The position numbers and the translations under genes were made by a program. 49,899 nucleotides of DNA from Pseudomonas syringae (lineage in GTDB: Bacteria > Pseudomonadota > Gammaproteobacteria > Pseudomonadales > Pseudomonadaceae), in assembly GCF_021606685.1 (NCBI RefSeq), contig NZ_WKCB01000041.1, positions 1-49,899 of the forward strand, in the 5' to 3' direction. Every line of letters begins with the position of its first letter. Within the stretch, counting starts at the first letter, position 1. Of this stretch, positions 14,752 through 23,956 are shown piece by piece. The notes beneath the pieces were generated by a model. It had not been told where the DNA came from, ran no database searches, and worked only from the letters and a program-made list of their open reading frames with translations.

Positions 14752-15653
14752 CCTTGGGTGACGGACGCGGGAAACAGATGCTGCGCGACAAAGTCCACGA
14801 ACACGCGGATTTTCGGTGACAGGTGCCGGCTGGACGGCCACAACGCCCAAAACTGGCCCTGCTCGCTGCAGGCCTCGTCCAGCACGCTGTCAAGGCGCCC
14901 TTCGGCCAAGGCCTGGCGGGCCAGGAAGTCCGGTACAAAGGCAATGCCATGCCCATCGGTCGCGGCCGTGAGCATGGCTTCCATGTTGTTCAAGGTCATC
15001 GCGGTGGGCAGACGCAACTGGGTAAACGCAGGGTTGGAGGACAAGGTCCAGTCCATGATTTTACCGGTGGTCGCGAAGCGATAACGCAGGCACTCGTGTT
15101 GCTCCAGCTCATGCACCGCCCGGGGCTTGCCCTTGCGCTGAAAGTAACCCGGCGAGGCGCACAGCACGAATCGGAAAGGCCCGAGCCTGCGCGACATCAA
15201 TGTCGAATCGGCCAGGCTGCCGCTGCGAATCACCACATCGAAGCCTTCCTCGATCACGTCCACCAGCAGGTCATTGAAATCCAGCTCCAGCTCAATCTGC
15301 GGGTAGGCGTTTCTGAACATCGCCATGTGCGGCATGAGGAAGCGATAGCCGATGGTGGGCAGGCTCACCCGCAACTTGCCCCGGGGTGCTTGCACGGCAT
15401 CGCTGAGCATCGCGCGCGCGTCTTGCAGGTCATCGAGGATTTTGCGGCAACGCTCGTAAAACAATTGCCCTTCGGCGGTCAGGCTGACTTTGCGCGTGCT
15501 GCGCTGCAACAAGCGCACATTCAGCGAGGCTTCCAGCTTGGCGACGTTCTTGCCCACCGCCGATGCGGAAATCCCCAACGCACGGGCCGCGGCCACAAAG
15601 CTGAGCGCTTCGGCGGTTTTTACGAAGGCGATTTCGCCACTGAGGCTGTCCAT
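14748..15653 (-). CDS. LysR-family transcriptional regulator
   Basis: A 301-aa regulator with a winged helix-turn-helix at residues 1-60 (SFVAAARALGISASAVGKNV, then VSLTAEGQLFYERC) and a LysR substrate-binding domain from about 90 to 295. Its ATG is 105 bp from the divergent MFS gene at 15759, the usual layout for a LysR regulator and its target. An inducer-dependent control of that exporter is therefore likely (inference). It is convergent with the catalase-like gene, with a 4-bp overlap of stop codons. The inducer is unknown. It falls in the CrgA/DmlR-like group of LysR proteins by its HTH sequence. Confidence 0.9.
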   Translation of the reverse strand: MDSLSGEIAFVKTAEALSFVAAARALGISASAVGKNVAKLEASLNVRLLQRSTRKVSLTAEGQLFYERCRKILDDLQDARAMLSDAVQAPRGKLRVSLPTIGYRFLMPHMAMFRNAYPQIELELDFNDLLVDVIEEGFDVVIRSGSLADSTLMSRRLGPFRFVLCASPGYFQRKGKPRAVHELEQHECLRYRFATTGKIMDWTLSSNPAFTQLRLPTAMTLNNMEAMLTAATDGHGIAFVPDFLARQALAEGRLDSVLDEACSEQGQFWALWPSSRHLSPKIRVFVDFVAQHLFPASVTQG

Positions 15654-15758
15654 CCTGGCATTAGATCCTATGGGTTCATTATCAGTGGAATGTAAGCCTG
15701 TTTATCTGCGATTGCATCCTCAATAGAGTTATTTAACCACTTTCGAGGACTGCCCCCC

Positions 15759-17270
15759 ATGAACACGCCTACCCGGTCGGCGAAGATTATCCTCGCCGCC
15801 ATTTGCCTGGCGGCCCTGGTGCTGCCCATGAGCTTCACCGGTGGCGCCGTCGCCACGCCGTTTATTGGCCAGGCCTTCGCGGCCAGCCCCACGCAACTGG
15901 CCTGGATCACGAATGCCTTCATGCTCAGTTTCGGCAGCCTGTTGATGGCGGCCGGCAGCCTGGCCGACCTGTACGGGCGCAAGCGCCTGTTCATCGGCGG
16001 CATAGGGTTGTTTGCGCTTGCCTCGCTGCTGCTGGCGGGGGCGCCCGATATGCTCTGGCTGGACCTGCAGCGCGCGGTGCAAGGCGTGGCCGCTGCCGCT
16101 GCGTTGGCCGGCGGTACCGCGGCGCTGGCCCAAGAGTTTGAAGGGCATGCGCGCACCCGTGCGTTCAGCCTGCTGGGCACTACGTTCGGCGTTGGCCTGG
16201 CGTTCGGCCCGCTGTTGTCGGGGCTGCTGATCGAATGGCTGGGCTGGCGCGGGATTTTTCTGTTCACGGCGCTGCTGGCAATCGTTTCGCTGGGGTTCGC
16301 CTGGCCGACCCTGCGCGAAAGCCGCAACGCCAACGCACAGCGCCTGGACACCCCCGGCGTGCTGACGTTCTCCGCCTTGCTGGTGGCCTTTACCAGCGCA
16401 GTGATCCTGGCCCCGGAGCACGGCTGGGATGCGCCGCTGACCCTGGCGTTGCTGGGCGTGTCCGCGCTGCTGGGCGGGCTGTTTATCTGGGTGGAGACAC
16501 GCGCCAAGCAGCCCATGCTCGAGTTGCAGCTGTTTCGGTTCCCGCGCTTTGTCGGCGTGCAGATACTGCCCATTGGCACCTGCTACTGCTACATCGTGTT
16601 GATCGTGTTGCTGCCGATCCGCCTGATCGGCGTCGAAGGCGCCAGCGCGTTTGACGCGGGGCTCACCATGCTCGCGCTGTCCGCGCCGATGCTGGTGGTG
16701 CCGATGCTTGCCGCAACCCTGACGCGCTGGTGGTCGGCCGGGCGGCTTTGCACACTCGGTTTTGTAATGGCGGCGAGCGGCCTGTACTGGCTGAGTGCGC
16801 TGACGGGTGCCGCGCACTGGCAGACTCTCGCCGCCATGTTGTTGGTTGGGGCCGGCGCGGCCATCCCGTGGGGCTTGATGGATGGCCTGGCGCTCAGCGT
16901 GGTGCCCAAGGAGAGAGCCGGGATGGCAGCCGGTATTTTCAACACCACCCGGGTGGCCAGTGAAGGGGTGGCGCTGGCGATCACGGTGGCGGTCTTGAGT
17001 GCGTTGGTGGCGCACCACTTGCGTCTCGCCACCGCCTCCAGCGACGTGTCAGACATCGCGCGGCACCTGGTCATGGGCGACCTGCAGCATGCCGGCCAGA
17101 TTCCGCTGGAAGTACTGCGCTCGGCCTACAGTGCCGGGTTCAATACCTTGCTGCAGTGGCTGGCGCTGTTCACCTTGCTGACGGCCGTGATCGTCTATGT
17201 GTTCCTGGGCCGCCAGGGTGATGTGGCCACCGCGCGTAAAGAGTGCGTAACAACCGGTGCGGCGCCGTAA
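15759..17270 (+). CDS. MFS drug/solute exporter, EmrB/QacA (14-helix, DHA2) type
   Basis: This 503-aa inner-membrane antiporter has about 14 hydrophobic helices. The sequence SLADLYGRKRLFIGG between helices 2 and 3 is the MFS motif A. Motif C is seen around TTFGVGLAFGPLLSGLLIEW (helix 5), which marks antiporters. ATG 15759 follows a GAGGA stretch at a usable distance. The divergent LysR gene probably controls it. There is no HlyD-type membrane-fusion partner next to it, so it may act alone and not as part of a tripartite pump. Substrates cannot be predicted. Confidence 0.9.
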   Translation: MNTPTRSAKIILAAICLAALVLPMSFTGGAVATPFIGQAFAASPTQLAWITNAFMLSFGSLLMAAGSLADLYGRKRLFIGGIGLFALASLLLAGAPDMLWLDLQRAVQGVAAAAALAGGTAALAQEFEGHARTRAFSLLGTTFGVGLAFGPLLSGLLIEWLGWRGIFLFTALLAIVSLGFAWPTLRESRNANAQRLDTPGVLTFSALLVAFTSAVILAPEHGWDAPLTLALLGVSALLGGLFIWVETRAKQPMLELQLFRFPRFVGVQILPIGTCYCYIVLIVLLPIRLIGVEGASAFDAGLTMLALSAPMLVVPMLAATLTRWWSAGRLCTLGFVMAASGLYWLSALTGAAHWQTLAAMLLVGAGAAIPWGLMDGLALSVVPKERAGMAAGIFNTTRVASEGVALAITVAVLSALVAHHLRLATASSDVSDIARHLVMGDLQHAGQIPLEVLRSAYSAGFNTLLQWLALFTLLTAVIVYVFLGRQGDVATARKECVTTGAAP

Positions 17271-17347
17271 GGTTTGCGTCGGGTCTATTGAGCAGTTTTC
17301 GCCAGGCCTCTACGGTGAACGCCTACCCCATCACGTAGGAAATCACC

Positions 17348-17464
17348 GTGGAAACCTCAACCCTTGGCATGCTCGTATTGACCCTTATCGCCGTGTTCGG
17401 CACTGCCTCGTTTTGCTTCGAGCACCTGGCCACACGCCAGATTCGCAAGAAGAAAAACCGCTAG
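17348..17464 (+). CDS. Small membrane protein, 38 aa
   Basis: GTG 17348 opens a 38-codon frame ending at TAG 17462. GTAGGAAATCACC upstream is a fair ribosome-binding site. The product starts VETSTLGMLVLTLIAVFGTA, a single membrane helix (about residues 6-25), and ends with the basic tail RQIRKKKNR. This follows the positive-inside rule with the C-terminus in the cytoplasm. The gap it occupies between two MFS genes is otherwise unexplained. It could be a small regulator of a transporter or an independent stress peptide; function is not known. Confidence 0.5.
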   Translation: METSTLGMLVLTLIAVFGTASFCFEHLATRQIRKKKNR

Positions 17465-17467
17465 CGT

Positions 17468-18748
17468 TCATGCTTGGTTGTCGGGCGCTGGTTCGTTGAT
17501 CACCAACTCCTCGGGAATTTCGTCCACCCGTGGGTCGAGTACGGCGGCCATGGCCCCCATCGGGTGTTCGGGCATGGCCACGTGGTGCAGCGGCGCGCCT
17601 TCCACGAGGTATTCGCCGGTGACGTTCTTGGGCTGCACACGCCAGATCAGCAACAGCGCGCAGGCCGAAAACAACATGTAGAACGCACCGTGGCCGTAGC
17701 TGTTCATCAGCGCACCGCTGAGCATCGGCCCCAGGCTGGCACCAATGCCGTGGGTGGCAAGCATCATCGCGCTCAATGGCACACGCCGGGGTTGTTCGAC
17801 GTTGTCGTTGGCCAGCGCCACCGCCAAGGGGTACAGGGTGAACAGCAGCAAACCGCTGAGAAAGCCGAACACCAACAACAGCGCATACGGCAGTTGCACC
17901 AGCCCCCACAGCGGAATCACCACCAGCCCCAAGGCCAGGGCGCAGGCACGAATCAGCCGTGAGCGATCGATGCGGTCCGACAGCCAGCCAATCGGCCACT
18001 GGCCGCACAGCCCGGCAAAGATCGACACCGCGACGAAGGTCCCGGCCTGGGCAGTGCTCAGGCCATTGCGCGTGGCAAATACTGGCGCCAGGGCGTAAAA
18101 CGCGCCGATCATCAGCCCGGTCACGAACACCGTGGTCAGCGCCTGGGGCACACGCTGCCAGAAAAACCCGACCTCCAGCGGCGCCGCCACCAGTTTGGCC
18201 GGGTGCAGGCGCTTGGTCATGGTCACCGGCAACAGGCATGCAGCGAAGCAGATGGCGACGATGATCAGCGGTTTGAAGTCCAGCTCCGGGCGCCAGATCA
18301 ACACGCCCTGCCCCAGCATCAACCCCAGGGACACCGCCACCATGTAGCCGGCGAATACCGCACCGCGCTGGTTGTTTTCGGCCTGCTCGTTCAGCCAGCT
18401 TTCGATGACCATGTACTGGTTCATCATCACCAGGCCCATCACGAACCGCAGCGCCAGCCAGAATTCCAACTGCTCGAACAGCACATGCAGCAACACAATG
18501 ATCGTGGCGACCCCGGCACAGGCCACATATGAGCGCACATGCCCGACCCCGGCAATCATGCGATGCCCGAACTTGGCGCCGCAGACCATGCCGCCGTAGT
18601 ACGCCGCCGTCAGCGCGCCGATCCACACCTCGTTGATGCCCTGGCTGCTCAGGCGCAGGCCGATAAAACTGAAAAACAGCCCGTTGCCGGTGAGCATCAG
18701 AATGGTTGCGCTGTACAGCGCGGGGAACGTCAGGAAGGTCAGGTTCAT
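17468..18748 (-). CDS. MFS transporter, YcaD-like
   Basis: A 426-aa inner-membrane protein with about 12 helices. It starts MNLTFLTFPALYSATILMLT. The cytoplasmic loop IGWLSDRIDRSRLI between helices 8 and 9 is the second-half copy of the MFS motif. The C-terminal 40 residues are soluble and acidic (ending EELVINEPAPDNQA). ATG 18748 was chosen because residues upstream are not hydrophobic and lack a ribosome-binding site, although the site at 18748 is itself weak. It lies 29 bp downstream of the LysR gene at 18778 in the same direction, so the two may be cotranscribed. The substrate is unknown; YcaD-like proteins are uncharacterised. Confidence 0.88.
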   Translation of the reverse strand: MNLTFLTFPALYSATILMLTGNGLFFSFIGLRLSSQGINEVWIGALTAAYYGGMVCGAKFGHRMIAGVGHVRSYVACAGVATIIVLLHVLFEQLEFWLALRFVMGLVMMNQYMVIESWLNEQAENNQRGAVFAGYMVAVSLGLMLGQGVLIWRPELDFKPLIIVAICFAACLLPVTMTKRLHPAKLVAAPLEVGFFWQRVPQALTTVFVTGLMIGAFYALAPVFATRNGLSTAQAGTFVAVSIFAGLCGQWPIGWLSDRIDRSRLIRACALALGLVVIPLWGLVQLPYALLLVFGFLSGLLLFTLYPLAVALANDNVEQPRRVPLSAMMLATHGIGASLGPMLSGALMNSYGHGAFYMLFSACALLLIWRVQPKNVTGEYLVEGAPLHHVAMPEHPMGAMAAVLDPRVDEIPEELVINEPAPDNQA

Positions 18749-18777
18749 GGTGGCGGTCGACGGTGAGAGAAGGGTAT

Positions 18778-19698
18778 TCAGCGGCTGGCCTGGGCCAGCA
18801 ACCATTGGCGAAAACTACGCGCCGCCGGTGGCGGGTTGCGGTGATGGGGTTGCATCAGGTGCAAGCGGCCACGGCTGTGCATGGTGTGGGGCAAGGCCAT
18901 TTGCAGGCGCCCGGCCGCCAGTTCGCCTTCCAGCAGGCTCTTCCAGCCGAGGCCGACACCGTGCCCCATCACCGCCGACTGCATCAACAGTTGATAGCTG
19001 TTGGTGCGCAACGCATGGCGCGGAGTGTGGTAGTGCTCGCCGGCGTCGGCGAACCAGTCGGTCCAGGTCAGCCAGTCGTGGTAGTGGTCCTCGACGATCA
19101 GCAACGTGTGGTTATAAAGCAGGTGTTGCAGGTCGCGAATCGGACCGTGGCGCTCGACATAGCCGGGGCTGCACACGGTGATGACCTGTTCGCTGGCGAA
19201 CACCGGCGACAGCTCCAGACCGTGCGGCGCCGGCAGCTCGTCGAGGTGGTAGAACAGGCCCAGGTCGTATTCGTTCACATCCAGGTGGCTCGGGCTTTCG
19301 CTGCACAGGATGCGGATATCCAGGTCGGGATGCTCGCGCTGAAACGCCGGCAGCAGGCCGGCGAGCCAGATAGAGCTGATGGTCGGCGTACTGGCCAGCG
19401 TGAGTTGGCGATCGGCACCGCGCCGACGCAACTCGGCGGACTCACGGTCGAGTTCGCGCAACAGCCGCTGGATGGTGCGAAAGTAACGCACCCCTGCCGG
19501 GGTCAGGCTCAGCCCTTGGGCCAGCCGGTAAAACAGTGGGCGCGCCAGGTCGTCTTCCAGGCGCTTGACCTGCCGGCTGACGGCGCTTTGCGTCAGATTC
19601 AGTTCCTGGGCTGCCTGGGTAAAACTTAAATGGCGGGCAGCCGCTTCAAAGGTCTGCAAGCAGTTGAGTGGCGGAAGATCGACGTTTCGGCGCGACAT
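18778..19698 (-). CDS. LysR-family regulator, GcvA-like
   Basis: This 306-aa regulator has an N-terminal winged helix-turn-helix (residues about 6-65). It contains AARHLSFTQAAQELNLTQSA and RLEDDLARPLFYR, typical of the GcvA/TrpI/AmpR group. The effector-binding domain spans about 95-295. It is on the same strand as, and 83 bp downstream of, the CocE-type hydrolase gene and upstream of an MFS gene. It may therefore regulate the BCCT-hydrolase pair, the MFS gene, or both. No divergent target is present. Confidence 0.9.
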   Translation of the reverse strand: MSRRNVDLPPLNCLQTFEAAARHLSFTQAAQELNLTQSAVSRQVKRLEDDLARPLFYRLAQGLSLTPAGVRYFRTIQRLLRELDRESAELRRRGADRQLTLASTPTISSIWLAGLLPAFQREHPDLDIRILCSESPSHLDVNEYDLGLFYHLDELPAPHGLELSPVFASEQVITVCSPGYVERHGPIRDLQHLLYNHTLLIVEDHYHDWLTWTDWFADAGEHYHTPRHALRTNSYQLLMQSAVMGHGVGLGWKSLLEGELAAGRLQMALPHTMHSRGRLHLMQPHHRNPPPAARSFRQWLLAQASR

Positions 19699-19781
19699 GA
19701 ACGGGTTCCAATGGCAGAACGGGCCCAGCTTTACCCAGGCCCGCAGAGATCACGTGGGCAAGCATCCTGCCAGTTGCTCAC

Positions 19782-21791
19782 TCACAGCGCGACCCTGGCC
19801 ACGCGTTTGCTCCATTGCCGACGGTGTTCCAACTGGCCATTTTGCCAGGCCGTCTGCTCCGCCTCCACGTAGAACCACTCGGCATCGGCGTGCACGCTCA
19901 GGCGGCTTTCCACCTCCACGGCCCAGGCATCGCGGCTCACACAGTAGTGCCACTGGATATCGGCGCGGGTCGACAGCGGGTCCCACGGCAGGGTGCGGTA
20001 TTGCTCGGTGCAACGCTGATCCACCGCCAGGCCGTGATCGGTAAAACGCATCGCGCCCAGGTCGTCCTCGATCTTCACACAGACCTCGCCACTGCCCACG
20101 TCCTCGATCAACGTGCGTTTTGGCGCAGCGGCACGCAGGATCTCCAGGGCGGCCGGGGTCGCCGATTGCGGCGCCTCGAACGGGCATTCCACCGCGTCGC
20201 CGGTAAAGACCGGGAGTTGCAGACACTGCAGGCTCGGCAGCAAGGTCAGGGTGGTCAGCTCGCGGCTGGGCCACAGCAGGGGGAAGCTCGCAGTGCTCAG
20301 GGCCAGGCGCAAACGGTAGCCGGCCGGCAGGCGCATGCCGACGTGGTCCAGGTTCAGGTGCACGTCCATCGGCTCACCCGGCACCACCGGCGTGACCTGG
20401 GAAAAGTCCTCGCGCAGCGTGAGATTGAGCACGCCGTAACTGATCTGCGTGACCTGCCCGTCCGGCGCCACCGCATTCAGGCGCGCCACCAATTGCCCGC
20501 AGGCGGTGTCGCTGGCCAGGCGCAGTGTCAGCCGCGCATCCCCCAACAGCGCCAGGGGCTCGGTCAGCGGCTGGGAGTCGAAGCACAGTGAGTTGGCGTC
20601 ATCGCGGCGTTGGTCCGTCGGCCCGTCGGGGCCAAACCAGATGGCGCAGTACTCGCCCTGATGCAGCCCGGTGGTCAGCGGTGAGCACACACTGCGTGCG
20701 GTAGCCAACGCCTGCTTGCCGGGCGAGAGGCCGCGCTCATCAAGACTGTAATCGGTCCACTGCACCTGTGGGTCGGGCCACCCCGAGGTCTGCACCCAGA
20801 TGCCGGGCCGCTCGGCGTAACTGCCCTTGGGCGGCAGAATATCCTGTAGGTAAAAGGTACAGGCGGCGTCATCCATCACCCCATTGTCGATGCCCTTGAG
20901 CCAGTGATCCCACCAGCGTTTGGCTTCTTGCAGGAAGCCAATGGCCGGATTGGGCACGGCAAAATGTGGGTACTTGTGAATCCACGGACCGATCATGGCC
21001 TTCTTGGGCCCTGGCAGGTGCTCCATCAGGCGCGACACTGTGTTGCGGTAGGCATCGCCCCAGCCGCCAACGGCGTAGACCGCGGCCTTGATCGCCGAAT
21101 AATCCTCACACACCGAACCGTGACGCCAATAGTCATCGCGGGTCTGGTGTTGCAGCCAGGTTTCGGCGAGCAGCGGCATAGCGTCCAGGCGCTGCTGCCA
21201 GAGGGTTTTCCAGTCGTCACCGACCAGCAGCGGGTCGGGCACCGCCGCGCTGAAATTGAGCATGGTCGCGGCCCAGCCAAAGTTCTCCATCAGCAGGTTG
21301 CCGCCTTTGTAATGGATGTCGTCGGCAAAGCGGTCATCGGTGGAGCACAGGGTGATGATCGCCTTCAACGCCTCAGGCTGGCGCGCCGCGACTTGCAGGC
21401 CGTTGAAGCCGCCCCAGGAGATGCCCATCATGCCGACGTTGCCATCGCACCAGGGTTGGCTGCACAGCCAGTCGATCACTTCGAGGGCGTCTTCCTGTTC
21501 CTGCAACAGGTATTCATCGGCCATCAGCCCTTGGGATTCGCCGTTGCCACGCATGTCCACGCGCACACACACATAGCCCTGCCCCGCCATCCATGGGTGG
21601 GTCAGCGCATCACGCACGGCAGTGCCGTCACGCTTGCGGTACGGCAGGTATTCCAGGATCGCCGGGAAGCTCTGCGAACCTGCGACGTCGGGCAGCCAGA
21701 TGCGCGCGGCCAGTTGGGTGCCATCCTTGAGAGGGATCAGGCAATGCTCGATTTCACGGACCTTGTAGGCAAATTCGGTAACGATTTCCAT
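19782..21791 (-). CDS. CocE/NonD family hydrolase (X-Pro dipeptidyl-peptidase S15 type)
   Basis: This 669-aa enzyme has an alpha/beta-hydrolase core (about 1-320) with the nucleophile elbow GISWGG near residues 130-135 and an acid/His partly visible downstream (AVYAVGGWGD; IGPWIHKYPHF). A C-terminal jelly-roll domain (about 360-560) matches PepX_C. The family hydrolyses esters and amides such as cocaine, glutaryl-7-ACA or X-Pro peptides. There is no signal peptide, so it acts in the cytoplasm. ATG 21791 follows TTGGAGTTACCG, which fixes the start over the in-frame codon at 21809. It lies 86 bp after the BCCT transporter gene in the same direction, which suggests that it hydrolyses what BCCT imports. 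Confidence 0.88.
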   Translation of the reverse strand: MEIVTEFAYKVREIEHCLIPLKDGTQLAARIWLPDVAGSQSFPAILEYLPYRKRDGTAVRDALTHPWMAGQGYVCVRVDMRGNGESQGLMADEYLLQEQEDALEVIDWLCSQPWCDGNVGMMGISWGGFNGLQVAARQPEALKAIITLCSTDDRFADDIHYKGGNLLMENFGWAATMLNFSAAVPDPLLVGDDWKTLWQQRLDAMPLLAETWLQHQTRDDYWRHGSVCEDYSAIKAAVYAVGGWGDAYRNTVSRLMEHLPGPKKAMIGPWIHKYPHFAVPNPAIGFLQEAKRWWDHWLKGIDNGVMDDAACTFYLQDILPPKGSYAERPGIWVQTSGWPDPQVQWTDYSLDERGLSPGKQALATARSVCSPLTTGLHQGEYCAIWFGPDGPTDQRRDDANSLCFDSQPLTEPLALLGDARLTLRLASDTACGQLVARLNAVAPDGQVTQISYGVLNLTLREDFSQVTPVVPGEPMDVHLNLDHVGMRLPAGYRLRLALSTASFPLLWPSRELTTLTLLPSLQCLQLPVFTGDAVECPFEAPQSATPAALEILRAAAPKRTLIEDVGSGEVCVKIEDDLGAMRFTDHGLAVDQRCTEQYRTLPWDPLSTRADIQWHYCVSRDAWAVEVESRLSVHADAEWFYVEAEQTAWQNGQLEHRRQWSKRVARVAL

Positions 21792-21877
21792 CGGTAACTC
21801 CAAACGCATTTATTGCGAACAAACGACTCCCCGCGCTCGGCTGGGGAGCGCCTGGGGAGACACACAGAGGTGAGGGC

Positions 21878-23461
21878 TTAGCGGGCGAATTGCGGCACAG
21901 CGCCGGCGTCCTGGGTGTCGGCCTGCGGAACCGGCGGCTGATTTTTCACCTCCAGCAGCGTGGGGTCCTTGAGCCAGAAGATCAGCGAGGTACTGGCGAG
22001 CAACACGAGGATCATCCCGGGCAAACCGCCGAGGTTGGAGAGCATCTTCACCCCGTCGACGCCGACGAAGGCGACCATGACCCACGACACCGTACCGATG
22101 ATCACGCCCCAGACGATTTTCAGCGTCGGGTTGCCATCCAGGTCGGAATCGGCCGTGACGCCCTTGCTGCACAGGTTGGCGATGACGTCGGTGCTAGAGT
22201 CCGCTGCCGTCACAAACGAGATGAAGGCGACGAACAACAGGAACGCGATCATCAGGCCGCTGGCCGGCAATTGCTGGAACATCTGGTAGAGCACATGCTC
22301 CACGCCCTGCTCGTTCAGCACGCGGTTGAGGCTGCCATCGCCCAGGGCATCGAAGTACAGGCTGGTGCCAGAGAAGATGCAGATCCAGATCGCGGTGAAC
22401 AGCGCCGGGTACAGCATGTTGATATGGATGAATTCGCGCACGGTGTAGCCACGCCCGATCTTGCCGAGGAACAACGCGCTCACCGGTGCCCAGGCAAACC
22501 ACACCGACCAGTAGAACACCGTCCAGCTCTGCGGCCAGGTGTCGCCACTGGCGGCGCCGGTGAACAGGCTGCGGCTGAAGAAGGTGTCGAGATAAATGCC
22601 CAGGGACTCGACGCCCAGGCTGAACATGTACAGGGTCGGCCCGCACAACAGCACGAACAACCCCAGGGCCAGCATGATCCAGGTGTTGAACGACGACAGC
22701 ATCACAATGCCGCGCTGCAAGCCACTGGCCGCCGACGCAACAAAGGTGATCACAATGACTGCGATGATGATCGCCAGGCGAAATGGCGTGGTTTCACCGC
22801 CGATGTACTGGCTCAAGCCGCCCGACAGGGTCAGCGCGCCAGTGCCCAGGGACGAGGCCATGCCGGCCACCAGGGCGAACATCGCCAGGGTGTCGATCAA
22901 CCCGGCATAACGGCGCACCCGCGCCTCGCCGAGCAGGGGCTCGAGCATGGCGCCGATGGAGAAGCGACTGCGACGGTTATAGAACACCAGCGCAAACACC
23001 AGCGACGGCACCAGGTAGATCGCGTAGGGGGTGATGGTCCAGTGCAGGAACATCGTCGACATCGCAAAGCTCTTCGCGGCAGCGCTGCCCGCTTCGATCG
23101 GCAGGCTGGTGGGCGGGCCATAGAGATGGTAGAGCGGCTCGGCGGTGGTCCAGAACAACACCCCCACCGCCAGCGTGGTGCACAGCGCCACCATGAACCA
23201 GCGCCATTTGCTCAGCAATGGCTGGGCGTCTTCACCCCCGATGCGCACCTTGCCCAGCGGCGACAGGTAGACGATTGCGGTCAACACCACCATGGCGAAC
23301 GAGCCGGCGCTGAACAACCATGAGAAGTTGTTGAGGATCACGCTATTGAGCTGTTTGCTGACCGCAAGAAACGCATTCAGATCGATATAGCTGGCGATCA
23401 CCGCCGCCAGCAGAATCAGGAACGTTGGCCAGAACACCAACGCACGCAATGGATATTTCAT
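21878..23461 (-). CDS. BCCT-family transporter (betaine/carnitine/choline)
   Basis: A 527-aa secondary transporter with about 12 membrane helices. It carries the BCCT tryptophan-rich region VFYWSVWFAWAPVSALFLGK in helix 8, which lines the quaternary-ammonium site, and the conserved ADSSTDVIANL stretch near helix 10. Substrates of the family are glycine betaine, choline, carnitine or related zwitterions, driven by Na+ or H+. The C-terminal tail is short, which suggests a nutritional rather than an osmosensing role. It heads the BCCT-CocE gene pair. The hairpin-prone 86-bp gap between them may attenuate downstream expression. The upstream region holds a TGGGGG...CCCCCA palindrome (23622-23637) that could be an operator. 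Confidence 0.93.
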   Translation of the reverse strand: MKYPLRALVFWPTFLILLAAVIASYIDLNAFLAVSKQLNSVILNNFSWLFSAGSFAMVVLTAIVYLSPLGKVRIGGEDAQPLLSKWRWFMVALCTTLAVGVLFWTTAEPLYHLYGPPTSLPIEAGSAAAKSFAMSTMFLHWTITPYAIYLVPSLVFALVFYNRRSRFSIGAMLEPLLGEARVRRYAGLIDTLAMFALVAGMASSLGTGALTLSGGLSQYIGGETTPFRLAIIIAVIVITFVASAASGLQRGIVMLSSFNTWIMLALGLFVLLCGPTLYMFSLGVESLGIYLDTFFSRSLFTGAASGDTWPQSWTVFYWSVWFAWAPVSALFLGKIGRGYTVREFIHINMLYPALFTAIWICIFSGTSLYFDALGDGSLNRVLNEQGVEHVLYQMFQQLPASGLMIAFLLFVAFISFVTAADSSTDVIANLCSKGVTADSDLDGNPTLKIVWGVIIGTVSWVMVAFVGVDGVKMLSNLGGLPGMILVLLASTSLIFWLKDPTLLEVKNQPPVPQADTQDAGAVPQFAR

Positions 23462-23784
23462 ACAGTGCCATCCCCTTGCAGACTATTTTTATTGCCTTGA
23501 AAGGCCATTATTTATAGAGAGCGGGCACCGCAGCGTCCTGCTGCCGGTAGCTCGCCTGGAAGTCTTCGCGTGGCTATAGATAACCGTTTAAGCGGCAAGA
23601 GGCGCAATCGACCAATGTGCATGGGGGTATTCCCCCACGTCATGACGCACCAGCACAGTTCAGCACGACTCTGCAGTGCACAACACCCGCGCGCAGGAAG
23701 GTCAAATCGCAGGCAAAAAAAAGCCCGCTCAATGAGCGGGCTTCTTGTGGTGACCTGGCGTTCAGTGTTCCAGGTTACCGAATA
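23462..23784. other. 323-bp intergenic region upstream of the BCCT gene
   Basis: No protein gene is supported. It contains the presumed BCCT promoter region, a palindrome TGGGGG-TATT-CCCCCA (23622-23637) and, at its right end, the tRNA-operon terminator (23715-23742). The start of the 242-bp repeat is at 23718. Open frames here run through the tRNA genes and are not real. Confidence 0.6.
23715..23742 (-). terminator. Terminator of tRNA-Val/tRNA-Asp operon, copy 1
   Basis: The stem AGCCCGCTC / GAGCGGGCT with an AAT loop is followed on the minus strand by eight U residues. It lies 42 nt beyond the 3' end of tRNA-Asp. An identical hairpin ends the second copy. Confidence 0.9.
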
Positions 23785-23861
23785 TGGCGCAGCGGACGGG
23801 ACTCGAACCCGCGACCCCCGGCGTGACAGGCCGGTATTCTAACCGACTGAACTACCGCTGC
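23785..23861 (-). tRNA. tRNA-Asp (GTC), copy 1
   Basis: Minus-strand cloverleaf of 77 nt with acceptor GCAGCGG / CCGCTGC, anticodon loop CTGTCAC (GTC), T-arm GGTTCGAGTC and encoded CCA. It is second in the Val-Asp operon. Confidence 0.95.
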
Positions 23862-23880
23862 GCGTAACACATAAAGCGAA

Positions 23881-23956
23881 TGGTGGGTGATGACGGGATC
23901 GAACCGCCGACATTCTGCTTGTAAGGCAGACGCTCTCCCAGCTGAGCTAATCACCC
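23881..23956 (-). tRNA. tRNA-Val (TAC), copy 1
   Basis: Minus-strand cloverleaf of 76 nt with acceptor GGGTGAT / ATCACCC, anticodon loop CTTACAA (TAC), T-arm GGTTCGATCC and encoded CCA. It is first in the Val-Asp operon; 19 nt separate it from tRNA-Asp. Confidence 0.95.

Noticed and set aside
23570..23842. Open frames through the tRNA-Asp region
   Set aside because: They read through tRNA genes; the same applies to frames at 28313-28543 and 48719-48934.
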